Shown here piece after piece: positions 50,041-61,397 of a DNA stretch of 64,000 nt. The DNA comes from Paramacrobiotus metropolitanus (taxonomy: Eukaryota; Tardigrada; Eutardigrada; Parachela; Macrobiotidae): positions 434,001 through 498,000 of the forward strand of contig NW_026570307.1 in assembly GCF_019649055.1 (NCBI RefSeq), written 5' to 3'. A program made the position numbers and the translations under genes. The notes below the pieces were generated by a model. That model was not told where the DNA came from and made no database searches. It saw only the letters and a list, made by a program, of their open reading frames with translations. The first letter of the stretch is position 1, and every line of letters begins with the position of its first letter.

Positions 50041-52502
50041 TCAAACATTGTTCTGCAGAAACTCCGTGCAGTCCTTCACCAACAGATCAACTGGCTGCAG
50101 TCCACGCCGGGCACGATCGAACATATCCCGCCAGCGCTCCGTAAACATCCGTCCCGCCGACACAAGATGATCAAATGGAGCGCGAATGTCCATAGGCAAA
50201 CGGGCCACAATATTCAGCGCCTTAATCCCGTGCAACAGTAGATCGTCGGTGTGGACAACAGTCATAGAAGTGCTATTCGAGATCGTCAACAAAGAAGACA
50301 GAAGGGTTTTATCGTCAGCTGAGAAGATATCGCCAAATGCAGCTATCCAATGCTTCAGAATCGCTTCAGTAACGCTTGCGACGGTCACCCATGGTGGTAT
50401 GATTTTAACCACATCCAGCCAGTGATCGTCGTATAGCTGCGAGAAAGTACGACACAGATAATAAGCACAGCATTTAAAAAAATTTATTAAAAGAACTGAT
50501 GCGACAAAAACAGAGACTGCGAAACACTATTAATTTCTTACCCTTTTCATCCTCGCTTCCAATAATGCCGACAACACTTTCAGCAGTATTTTGGTTACAC
50601 ATTTTTGCACAGTCAAGCAGACATCCAGCGACAGTCCCGCATTCCCGTTCCCCACATGAACCGTACTATCCGCCAAGCTGACCAATGGCACGCTGAAATT
50701 CTGCACCGGCACATCGAACATGGACGGTTGCGTGTTGAGTTTCTTGTCCACTTCCTGAAACAACTTGGCCCCGTTGATGGCCCGGACATTATTCACCGCT
50801 GCTCGTGTCTGCAGATTGACGTCATTCGTAATACAGACGATATGGTTGTTAGGAATGTGCTGGTCCTGGATCTGCAAGTAGTACACCAGGATGTGATCGT
50901 CATTCATGGACGCGGGGAAATTATGGATGCCGCGGCTGTATTCCTGCGCAGTCTGGCCAATGAAACGAGGATCTTTGCGCACCAAGATAATGTCGTTCAA
51001 GAAACTGCAAGATAGAATCGTGTTTGAACTGACTGAAAGGTGCAACCAAGATCAAAACACACAAGCGGCAAATCTTCTACGCAAACAACCTGTATGGGAA
51101 GTTTGCGAACAATTACTTATCAACAGTAAACGTACATAAAGGTAAACCACTGACTATTCTATACATACTTTACTTCAAGTATACACAGCAGTAATGGAGA
51201 ATTGATAAAATAATATTACTCAGTTTTATTGTATATCATATAATTAATTTTGTTCGAAAACTAAATTATTTTTTTCTGTAAGTATAGTATCAACTTTTCA
51301 TTCATTGCATATGCACGGGCTGCAGTAAACGAGTTCTTATACACATAGTGATACATCAAAAGCGAAAGATTGCTACTATTTTCCACATACCGAATCGCTT
51401 GAACCGCCAATATCGCGATCGGATTCCCAATCCGCGTCTTCAACCGATCCAGCTCCACGAAAACAATATGCGGAATACGAATGCGAATAGCCGGCAATGC
51501 TTTCAACTTATTTAACGCAAAATCAACCAAAAAATTCCCGGCTTCGTTGCTCAAGAGCACATTGGTGTCAAACACCAAATCAAACACGGGCTGATTGCTG
51601 CCAGCACTGCGTGCTGGAGCATCTGGCACGGAGAAGCTGGGCGCCGCCTCCGCATTGTAGACAATCACATTGCGTAGATTTTTAATGGTCTCCACTGGAT
51701 CGATTTCCATTTCCGGACCATCTGCCGTCTCCTCCGTGATATCCTCCATCTCCACATCCTCATCATCGTCTGGCAGCGTAATGACATTTGTTTTGGAAGG
51801 AATTCGCTTTTTCACGATGATCTTGCGGGAGACCTTCGGCGCACTGGCGACAGTGCCCGACGAGGTCGCCGATGTACTGGACGCTCGCGGACGCGGGAAT
51901 CGGCTCGTTGGTTTCTTCTGCAGCTTGCTATCATCATCGCTTTCCACGGAATCGGGTTCGGTGAAGTCATCTGGACGCTCGTACGAGCTTGCTGCGGTCT
52001 TCATATTGTAGAAGAACTTTTGTTTGGTCTCCTTGTTGGTCATGATCGTCCATCCTTTGCGCTGCAGTCGCAATGGGAGATTGTAGTAGGTGGAGGTGAG
52101 CGGTTTAACGGTCTGTTTGGATGTCGGGTATAAGGCTTCGGGATACCACACCGATACTCCGGATGGTAATTTCGTCAGGCTGGGACTGCTGGCTGGCTTC
52201 GCGATTTTCTGTGTTTTCTCCGTGGAATGTCCGGATTTGATCTTCTTCGAAGTACTCGGAGGAGAGTCATCGTCCGGATCGAACACAATCCGTGTTCGGG
52301 TCTTCGCCGCTTTGGACTCCTTGGATGATGTGGTGGGAGAAGGGTCGGCGGAAGTCTGAGGCTTTTCTTCGGCTTTCGCATTGGTGTTACTGTTCTTGTA
52401 CATGCTTGGCGGATACCATACCTGCACTCCGGATTTCAGGGTTTTCTTCCCCGTATCGTCGGGTGGGGTTTCCGCGGGTTTTTGCTTTGAATTTCGTGGC
52501 AT
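50041..52502 (-). CDS. SWT1: SWT1-type PIN-domain endoribonuclease, three exons
   Basis: Nuclear RNA endonuclease homologue, linked in yeast to mRNP quality control at the nuclear pore. Exons 52502-51391, 51004-50542 and 50436-50041 give 656 residues. The N-terminal half is disordered and Ser/Lys-rich. It has a duplicated motif (GVQVWYPPSMY about 25-35; GVSVWYPEALY about 115-125) and a WW-like segment (GWTIMTNKETKQKFFYN...SSYERP, about 150-177). The PIN domain carries the acidic residues in VFDTNVLL, FVELDRLK, NDDHILVY and CITNDVNLQTRA. The intron splits it after AVQAIR (R|FLNDIILV). A helical C-terminal domain follows. The first ATG is at 52502; an extension to 52535 uses a non-ATG codon. 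It is head-to-head with PM20D2. Confidence 0.88.
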
Positions 52503-52915
52503 AGTTGTAAACTTGTAGCTCAAAACTGAAATCACCGTTGTTTACGTACTTCAAACTGAGAGAGGACTTGCAAAATAGGAAGATCGGCAAATCACAAAAA
52601 TAAGAATAAACACAAAACTGAAAACTTGCTGGTTGCTTGAAGCGCGTGCCGAAAAAAAACTGCTGATCATGTTCTCAGTTCAACCGCCTTCGTGGCTGCG
52701 ATTGCCTGACTAGTAACAGCTGGGACGGCAGCTGGCAAGCTGCTAAGTTTTCGACAAAACAGCTGATATCTTACCCGAATTTGATCTTAAGAAATTACTT
52801 GTATTTTCTACAGTATTTTCATCAGTTTTGGGAAGACATAAGAATTGTAAATTTGTAACTAGCCGTTAATTTATTTGTATGATAATTTGCTTCTTTATTG
52901 CAGCTTTCATTGAGC
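52503..52915. promoter_or_regulatory. divergent promoter region SWT1 / PM20D2
   Basis: 413 bp between opposite start codons, the tightest pair in the window. ctttattgcag at 52893-52903, 12 nt before the PM20D2 ATG, is a good acceptor for a 5' noncoding exon or spliced leader. Confidence 0.5.
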
Positions 52916-55538
52916 ATGTATTCTGCACTTGTTGGTAAATTTCTGGAGGAGCATAAAGAGCAGTTCCACCACATCGGCCTGGAGCTATGGAAAAATCCGG
53001 AGCTGCTGTTTCAAGAGCATTTTGCTCACCAGCTGTTAACGGATTACCTGGAACGAAATGGTTTTGCAGTACAGCGGGAATATGCCGGATTGACGACGGC
53101 TTTTCGTGCGGAGATCGCCACCGCTAACTACATTACGGGATGTGAATCGCATCCTACGGTGGCGATTCTGTGCGAGTACGACGCGCTGCCGCAGATCGGG
53201 CATGCCTGTGGACATAATTTGATCGCTGGTGAGGAGCGTGTGTTTTGGGATGTTTTCGAGATAGACAGTTTGATTCTTTCTTTTTGCATCAGAAGTCGGA
53301 GTTGCTGCTGCCTGTGCAGCTCGGCATGTGCTTCTGCACGCAGAATGGAGCAAATCGCCAGCGAAGGTATGAAATTCATGGGCGCAAACTTTTAGAGCAG
53401 ATTGCCAGATTCCAGTCGTTACTTGGTAATTTCCATTAGAGATTATGCGTTACAATTAAATATAAATCACGTTTCTTCAAAATGCTTGAACGAAATGTGT
53501 TAGACTTCGATGAACACGTGTAAGTTTAACTGGATAGTAAACTGTTGAAAAGCAGAATATTACGTTTAACAAAGTTAGTTCCCTTACTCTACGATCTTCT
53601 CATGAAAACTCCACATTTTAAACGCGGTGTGATTATTCTAGTCGCACTTTATTGCCCTTAGTGCTAATTTTTTTGGTACTGCTGACTGCAGCTCTGCAAT
53701 TAGCAAGGCCTTTCATTCTTTTTAAAACAGTCGATCAGTATATTATTTTCCCGAATCTTTCTTTGTAAATATATCATTCTTACAGTGTAATTAAATCAGT
53801 GTTTATATGAGTTATGACGAGGGTCAAGCCTGCCGCTTTACCATCTCACCCCAGCTAATAATTTCGTTGCAGATAGTAGTCCTGGGTTGCCCGGCAGAGG
53901 AAGGCGGCGGAGGAAAGATTACGCTGATTAATAACGGTGCTTTTCGTGATATCGATTTTGCTTTGATGATACATCCCCATTATTCGGATGTTCTATACGT
54001 TGCAACGTTGGGAATTGAGCGGGTAAGAATTATTGAAATAGATTTTCAGTGATTGCCAACGGAAATGTTGATCTATTGTATTCTGCTACTCTGTACGTAC
54101 GCAGAACAATAACACACTAGCTAATTATATTTCTATGGAAATGAGTTTACAGGAGTATGAACGGCTTAATTAATTCGATTAAGTACATCTTCTTACTTGG
54201 CCGAATATGTTTGTGTTTTCTGGCGTCATTATTTGCTTATTGTAAGAAACGATATTTGCAGGTGATTGTCAGATATACCGGAAAGGCCAGTCATGCGTCC
54301 TGTGGTCCTTGGGACGGTATAAACGCCCTGGATGCCGCCATATCTGCTTACAATTCTGTCAGTTTACTCCGACAGCAAATGAAGCCGGACTGGAGGGTAA
54401 ATGTGTAAATACAGAGGTCATTTTTATTTCCTTTTGATTTCGTTTTCAGCGTCTCGCAGTAAATTGAGTTGCTTACCACATTGTGCAGCACTGCACCTTA
54501 TGTGGTTCGCCAGTGTACCGAATCTACCGGTATAGCAGTGATCCTCTTTGCCAACACAGAAATGCTTACTCGTGTTTTTCTATTTTGTTTTACCGGGTTT
54601 CCGATGTTCAGTCAGAGATTGTTGACCTCATACTTGGTATTCATTAGGTACATGCGATCATCAGTGGATGCTCCGAAGCAGTTAACGTTATTCCGGAGAA
54701 TTCAGTTTCTGAATACTATATAAGATGTTTGCTACCGGAAGATTTGCCTATATTAAAAGAAAAAGTTACCCGCTGTTTCGAGAGTGCTGCACTGGCAACA
54801 GGTACTCAATCGATCTCTACATAATAATGACAATACAGTGACAAACGGGTCAGTGACAAACGCCGCGATGTTTTATGTTTTGGTACTATTGATTTCTATA
54901 ACCGTTTCGTGCTTAATCTAATGATCGTAAAAATAGGTTGTAAATTAAGCCTGGAATGGGATCCGATGCGCTATTTGCCACTTCGATCCAATCATGTTTT
55001 AGCCGATATATTTGGCCGCTTTGCAAAAGATGAAGGTATGAGCACGGTCGGTGATATTCTGTTACTAAATTCACGGTTCACTTGATGTTTGAATGGGCGG
55101 AATAGTTTTGCCTTTTCAAAATTTATAACAGCAACTAAATGCAAATTTTACACTAATTTTGTATTAAAAACTTTAAAAGGGCTATGATAATAATACCTAT
55201 GCTACTACCATAGTAATGAAAAATAATTAAAGTCTTCATTTTCAGGTATTGTTTATGAGCCGGATCCCGGCTTGATGGGATCGTCAGACATTGGCAATGT
55301 ATCCAATGTTATACCGACCATCCAGCCCAAAGTCTCTTTGGGCAAATTGGCCTTGATTCATACCAAAGAATTTGCTACCCTGGCTGGATCTCCAGATGCT
55401 CAACCGTATGCTCTCCGGGCAGCGAAAATCATAGCCCTTACAACTTTGGAGTTATTTGACAGTCCAGGGCTACGCGCCGCTGCTCAAAAGGAATTTAACA
55501 TGGCATTTAAGAAAATTCCTGATGAACCCGAAATTTGA
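52916..55538 (+). CDS. PM20D2: peptidase M20 domain-containing protein 2 (PM20D2), seven exons
   Basis: Zinc amidohydrolase of the M20 family. Vertebrate PM20D2 hydrolyses beta-alanyl-lysine-type dipeptides and acts as metabolite repair for carnosine synthase. Exons 52916-53228, 53293-53366, 53873-54022, 54262-54396, 54648-54801, 54937-55035 and 55246-55538 join to 405 residues (human 436). Seen: [19 protein letters not shown] with metal-ligand Asp and His, [20 protein letters not shown] with the catalytic Glu pair, [49 protein letters not shown] and [19 protein letters not shown]. An upstream exon could add a few residues before the ATG. Low-quality frames inside the introns are spurious. 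Confidence 0.93.
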
Positions 55539-55729
55539 AAAATCTTAACATGAAAAGTTTACTCTTGCTTTCTTGTTTAGCATTTCTTGTTATTTGAAAA
55601 CTGAGACTGTGTCATTTGGATAAACACCGAGGTGTTATGGTTTGCCACTTCGACCAATAAAATCAGGGTCTATAAACCGAATAAGTTGTTGAATTATTGT
55701 CTGCAGTTTGCTCCGTAAAACAGGTGGCA

Positions 55730-55981
55730 ATGGGCCACCGTTACAACCCAAGAAAACAAAACATGCGGCTAGGCCAGCGGAAATCTCAACATTTAATGCC
55801 ATTTAGTGAAGCAGTTCAAATATGCCATCGGTTGTTTAAATCATATCAGACGACAATTTACAAAATAAAAGAACAAACTAAATTAGCAGCTAGCTTCCCT
55901 CTTGTACCAACCCCTGCTCTCTTAAAACGCACGCTGATGAAACAGACAAAAAATAAGAACACTGATAATTTACAAATATAA
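55730..55981 (+). CDS. small basic hypothetical protein
   Basis: An ATG-initiated frame of 83 codons, MGHRYNPRKQNMRLGQRKSQ..., ends TDNLQI. It lies 192 bp downstream of PM20D2 and converges with MRPS2. The product is Lys/Arg/Gln-rich with no membrane segment or signal peptide, and I recognise no family. The composition resembles small mitochondrial or ribosomal proteins, but that is only an impression. It could be an unprotected open frame in the PM20D2 3' region. Confidence 0.3.
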   Translation: MGHRYNPRKQNMRLGQRKSQHLMPFSEAVQICHRLFKSYQTTIYKIKEQTKLAASFPLVPTPALLKRTLMKQTKNKNTDNLQI

Positions 55982-56011
55982 CACAAGGTGAAAAGTTTCA
56001 AAACGCAAAGT

Positions 56012-56187
56012 AGGGAATAGGTACCGCGTTACACCGAATACATACTCGGCACTCGCAACAGTCACTTTCGTAGTACAACGGATTCTTAATGCTTTCTAAT
56101 GGAATGGTGCAGCACACAACCATACGATCATTCAGTGTAACGTTAGCAATGTTTCTCGTCTTACTATTTTCAAATCAATATAAATTA
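56012..56187 (-). other. cysteine-rich open segment downstream of MRPS2 half-gene
   Basis: After an acceptor-like AAAATAG the minus strand reads NVTLNDRMVVCCTIPLESIK, then ESDCCECRVCIRCNAVP and a stop. Splicing from MRPS2 exon 2 would be in frame. The cysteine cluster could be a zinc-binding site, but it is not a known part of uS2m, and I cannot assign it. Confidence 0.3.
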
Positions 56188-56254
56188 TAAGTTATGACAA
56201 AATCTCAGTACAGAATCATAGAAAAAATCTGATCACAGTGAAAATCTGAACTGT

Positions 56255-56832
56255 TTACCTCGTATGAGAATATTCACCAGCTTCCATCGCGGTCCGCTCG
56301 ACCATCAATGTGGTTTCCCGGCTCCGACTGACAAACAGAATAATGCCGCCCCGATACGCAACATGTGCAATGAAATTCAGCGCATCCTGCAGATACTGTG
56401 CCGTGATATCCAAATCGAATACCACCTGATTAAACCGCTTCCCAAAGACAAACTGGCGCATTCGGTCGTCCAGATTGCCCACCGCGTGTCCCAAATGGAC
56501 CCGCGCGTTAAACAAGTCGCCGATCGTAAATAATTTCCTCACGTTAAAATAATCCGGATAATTTAAGGTTTCATCTATTGCAGAAGTTAATCAGGAAAGA
56601 AATGGTGGTGCTGTAGTTAAAACTGCAAATGTAAGCAGAAGGTACCTCGCGGCTCGCTGGACATCTGGAAATGTTCCATGGGTTCATTAGCGATGGGTGA
56701 AAGGGGCCGTGGGACCTGGATTGAACCAGGCGTCGGCCCAGGCAGCACTTTAAATCGGGATGAAAACCTCCGGGGAGCACACGTGAAATGGCGAGAGAGG
56801 TGAGCAAATTTGGAGCTGACTATCGTCGCCAT
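56255..56832 (-). CDS. MRPS2: mitochondrial ribosomal protein S2 (uS2m), N-terminal half only
   Basis: Small-subunit mitoribosome protein. Exon 1 (56832-56646) encodes a presequence rich in Arg/Ser (FAHLSRHFTCAPRRFSSRFK) and then PLSPIANEPMEHFQMSSEPR. Exon 2 (56574-56259) gives DETLNYPDYFNVRKLFTIGD, ARVHLGHAVGNLDDRM, FDLDITAQYLQDALNFIAHV and AYRGGIILFVSRSRE, ending GEYSHTR. This matches residues up to the family's GEYAHTRY. The family's second half (FRGG, PDLxIFLxT, PTVGIVDTNCNP, YPVPGNDDS) is not found on this strand between here and PM20D2. The frame meets a stop at 56255-56257 if exon 2 is not spliced; a GTAAAC donor overlaps it. The product would be about 168 residues against 296 in human, so the gene is truncated, split or misassembled. 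Confidence 0.75.
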
Positions 56833-57519
56833 CGTATACAATTTTCTAGAAAAGGATTTATAAAACCTCACTCCTCGGATCAGCAAGATACGCGACGCCG
56901 CATTCTGTGCAGCTGTTAAATTTCAAGATTCACAGGGAGTCAAAGCAAAATGGCGAACTGGATCATTACAAAAGCCAGGAAACCAACTGTAAAGATAAAT
57001 CATAAATGATAAATCATCATTAATTTTTCCAAAACAATTTTTCAGTTTCTGTTAAATTTTTGAAGTCGGAAGTTGATGCGGAACTTCTCGTTTTACCAAC
57101 TTGTGCAATTCCATTCCATGCAGCTGCACGCAAGAATTAGCTAAGGCGATTCCATTACAATAGCAGCAGTCAAATTCCAGTTCCAAGAGTAGTTGGAAAT
57201 AACACCTGGTAATTTGGCAACGTTGCCGGAAATGCTCAAACAACAACAATCGCCGCTTACAAGTTAGTTGCAAAACCGAGCTGCAAAAGCCACTCAGAAT
57301 CTTTCAAGTTCATTTTAGCTACTCTAGTTGACAGTCTGGACTCCGAATATCCCTTAAATTATCCCTATCCTGGATAACTCTGTTCCTCTACTTGTAATGA
57401 TTGCAGTTTTCTCGCATCCGTGCAGTTGCGATAACCACGCTGTGTTGAGCGAATCATGATAGTGTTCGACAGTTTGCAACGCTGACGTAGCGCGGTCTCA
57501 AGGTTTTTTGCTGATCTGC
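56833..57519. promoter_or_regulatory. divergent promoter region MRPS2 / MGAT2
   Basis: 687 bp between opposite start codons. No TATA box is recognised. It holds the two 5' flanks and no further coding signal. Confidence 0.4.
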
Positions 57520-60318
57520 ATGAAGGCCAAATTCTTGCATATTTATTCTCGGATGGCCAGATTATCATGGTACTACTCACCGCTGATCCTTATCGTCTTC
57601 TTCCTCCAGCTCTTCCTTCTTCAGCAGCGCGCACAGCACATCAGCTACGATGGCAGTGACGAATCGCCAGCGAAGTCATCGCTCAACATATCGATACCTG
57701 TTGATCATCTCCTCTCCTCCGCACCCGTTCCCGCCACCATCCAGGAGATTCGCACCAAGATTCGCGTGCTGAATGATCTGCAGCTGATCTTCAATGGAGA
57801 GACACACGGCGGATTCAGTGTTGCGCCGGAAACGCCGGTCTTTATCGTTCAGCTGCACGACAGAATCCCGTATATTCAGGCAATCATCCAGTCATTGCGA
57901 GCGGTTCGAGGGATTAACCAATCGCTGATTATCTTTAGTCATGATGTGTTTTCCAAGGAAATTAATGATGTGATTCAGGGAATGCAGTTTGCAAGAGTTA
58001 TGCAGATATATTATCCGTATTCCATACAGATGTATCCAAATGGTTATCCCGGTCCAGGTTTGTGTTTAATGCACAAAAATAAAAATACTGCACATACAGA
58101 AAACAAATTGTATCGAAAATTATCGTAATATAATTATGACAATGAATTATACATACATATATTATGTATTTTATACTTGCGCAAAAAAAACAAGTTAGTT
58201 AAATAGGTTTAAGTTAGCAAATAATGCTGACTTGGTTTGAATATTCAGTTTGCTTTTTACATTTACCTATTCCGTTCTCTGACTGTATATTTTTGCTTGA
58301 GTAGCGTTTAACGGAAACAGTTTGTAAATTGTTAATTTCATGGCTTATTGTTAGGTAATCTTTAAAAACTTATTAACTTAGACTTAGTGTGTTATTAACC
58401 TGTTTGTTTAAGACTACATGCATTTGGATGCGGATAAGTATTAGTTATGCGTTCCTGTACTCTTTTTCCTTACTGCTTGCCAGCTTGCGTTTTTGTTGCA
58501 GATCCCAAAGATGCTGCATTGCCCATAGGGCACGGGCGGAAACCTCAGTTAGCGCAAATTAAGTTGCACTGGATATGGAAGTTCACTCAAGTCTTTCGTC
58601 ATATCAAAGTTCTGAGAAATCATACCGGACCAAAAATATTTTTGGTAAGAGCTTATTCCGTACAAAAATTTCAAAAGCAACGAAACATTACGGTGTTGAA
58701 TCGTTGATTGCATTGAAGGTAAAGCCATGCGCAGATATGATGCATTTCCAATTTATTCACATAGCGGATTTATTTTTGAAGCTTTGACAGATTTTATCTC
58801 TGCAATGATGAATGTTTTTTATTAAACTGTTATATTTTCGTCATAGCTACATAAGTTTTTCCCGCTTCGTAAACTTTATTTAATGGCAGCAATAATATAG
58901 CAGCAATAAGCTGAACGAACCAAATGAAACTTCAAAGTCTGAGGAAGCGCTTACGATTTAAATTAGTAACAAAAACATTAAGTACAAGTACTTACTGTAA
59001 AGGTACCTTGTACTGTAAAGACATGCACTGAATTTTTCTGAAATACATTTCGAGTTTTTACAGTAAGTACTGAGTACATCGGTTCATCTGTGTAGGAGGA
59101 AGATCACTACGTATCCCCGGATATTATTTACACTCTCAACAAAACCCTTCAAATCCAGACTAAAGACTGCCCAAAATGTGTAATTATCCTCGGTGATTAT
59201 CCCAAAGAGCATCGCTGGCCCTATCTCGATTGGGACCAAATGGAATGGTCCTGGTTCTTTTCCGGCGGCAACAACATGGGCATGGTCCTCAATCAGCGCT
59301 TTGCCGGCGTCCTCAGCCAGTGTGCCAAACGTTTCTGCACCATTGATGAATACAACTGGGACTGGACACTGCAGCATCTGAATGTGGGCTGTTTCCAAGA
59401 GCGGCTGCAGATTTTGAAGGTGGAAGCGCCCCGCGTGTGGCACGTGGGCGATTGTGGGACGCACACTAGTCGGGACAGTAAAAAAAAGTGTGGAACACTG
59501 CAACAGGTGGATACGCTGGAGAATGTGAAGAGACTGCTGCGGAACAAGACGGATGTGATGTTCCCTAAGGAAATGCGAGTGGTCAAGAAGTTGAGAAGGA
59601 ACGTCCCGTCTTCGCCGAGTGAGTGTCGTAAATGCGTAATTGAAAGGTCTTGTCGATTCTAACGGGAGCAAGATACAGGCAAACTTAGAATAACATACTG
59701 AATGGAATCATGATATCCGATGTGCCAGGCTGACGTATGTAGTGAGCAGGCATCACATCGGTGACAAGGATTATGATTTATTGCTGTATTGAAGCCGTTG
59801 TTTTCCAGCTGTAAGTGCTAAGGAGAAATTAGATGCACATGGTTAAAATTGTGATATGAAAACGGTTGTTTTTATCGCAAATTCATTAACTTCCAATTAT
59901 TTTTACAACTGAAAGTATTTTTTGATTTTTTAAGTTAGCGGATCCGTGTGCTGGTACATAAAAATGAAAACTTTCATAATTTCATTTACCATACATACTA
60001 TTCGGCCAGCTTGAACATCGTTAACCTACTGGCAGTAACTAATAAGGCGTAAATGCTTCTTGCGTGTGCTCTGCTTTCATACAAAATTATTTCGTTTGAT
60101 GGAGTGAAACCTTAATTATGATGGTACTAATAATGTGTTATGGTATTTAAATGAACCGCATTTTAAGTAATAAAACGACGACATAAGGTCTTACAAATTA
60201 TTGTTTGACGGTTTGTAGCTGTTTCACACAATATTGTGGTTTGTTTTTAGGTCCTTACGGTGGCTGGGCAGATCCGCGTGATCACAGTCTGTGCCTCTCA
60301 GTCATCAAAGATCTGTAG
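57520..60318 (+). CDS. MGAT2: N-acetylglucosaminyltransferase II (MGAT2), four exons
   Basis: Golgi type-II enzyme that adds GlcNAc to the alpha-1,6 mannose arm and commits N-glycans to the complex type. Exons 57520-58057, 58502-58644, 59096-59618 and 60251-60318 give 423 residues (human 447). A short tail precedes the membrane anchor (YYSPLILIVFFLQLFLL) and a stem. The catalytic domain shows FIVQLHDRIPYIQAIIQSLR, LIIFSHDVFSKEIN, SIQMYPNGYPGPDPKDA, KLHWIWKF, the acidic EEDHYVSPD, YNWDWTLQHLNVGCF, PRVWHVGDCGTH and GGWADPRDHSLC. These are the family signatures in order. An ATG at 57553 is an alternative start. A 195-codon antisense frame over exon 3 is a shadow. Confidence 0.95.
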
Positions 60319-61397
60319 CGTTTTGGAAATCTCATTGTAGTTGTTGGACAATCTTGTATTTATTCGAATATTCGATGCTGTTAAATGTTTTGTTTTATGA
60401 CCGATTGTTGTTGTTGATTTTTTTTTTATTTTTAGCGTTTTTCGTCGAGCTTTCAATCTGGTTTCTAAATTTTTTATAACTTATTTTGTTGAATACTCTG
60501 TGACCCCGGAAAAGCATGCGGTGCCTGCTAGTTAAGTGTTGAGAACATCGAGAAACTTATTTATTATTGACATAACGATTTATCGGTGATTTTACTCGTA
60601 TGTTATAGTACAAAATAATGTGCACGGATAGTCGGGGATATCGTAGTGCATTACCAGATCACATCTACATCAAATCAAGGGATATTTGGTTTAAGTTTGC
60701 GAAAAGTTTATGTTATCCGGTGAACGTTTACCGGTGTACGGTAAAAGCGATTACATTTTTCAATGAAATACTTTATTTTTGTATGAATCTCATTCACTGA
60801 AAGGATGCTTGGATGGCCGGTAAGCTCATGCTAAAAATCCTATGGAAAGCCTGATGACCTTTTTGAAGGCGACAATGACGACTGATTTCCCACTTTCGAA
60901 AATTGTGTAGTGGTTGCTCCGTTGGTTTATATTTATGGTCCGGCACTTGTAGAATTAATGCTGATGATGATTTCCCTATTGTTTTTCCGACTGTCCTCGT
61001 CAGCAGTTATTAATAACTGCCGCGCCAACAGGTGCGTGATGGTAGATGTACCTGGCGTCCAGGTCATGTCCGGTACGGGAGGTCGGATCAGATTACCATG
61101 ACGTGTGGTGTTTTCTGGTCAGCTGCTTGGTAATCAGCACTTACCGGTTTCTCGTACACAGGCAACCCACTAAAACTGCCCATCCAGTGTGTCACGCGTT
61201 TTTTTCTATCCAAATCCTGTATTGTCCATCTCAGCACTTCCGGATTGAGTGGTCCGCTTATGTGCTCACTTTAATTCATATATAACATGTCAACCTTGAA
61301 AAACAAAATCCTACTTTCCAAAAGAGTTAATAATTTTCTTAAACATTATAGAAATTTTGGGGAATTATTATTGAGGAAAAACCCGCGTTTTTGAAAA
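60319..61397. other. intergenic, MGAT2 3' flank and promoter of the proline-rich gene
   Basis: AT-rich, with short frames lacking start context. It contains an 18-bp perfect palindrome, gcagttatt/aataactgc, at 61003-61020. No gene is recognised. Confidence 0.5.

Noticed and set aside
59084-59671. 195-codon antisense open frame over MGAT2 exon 3
   Set aside because: It mirrors a conserved coding exon exactly, has no splice partners or family resemblance, and is explained by codon bias of the sense strand.
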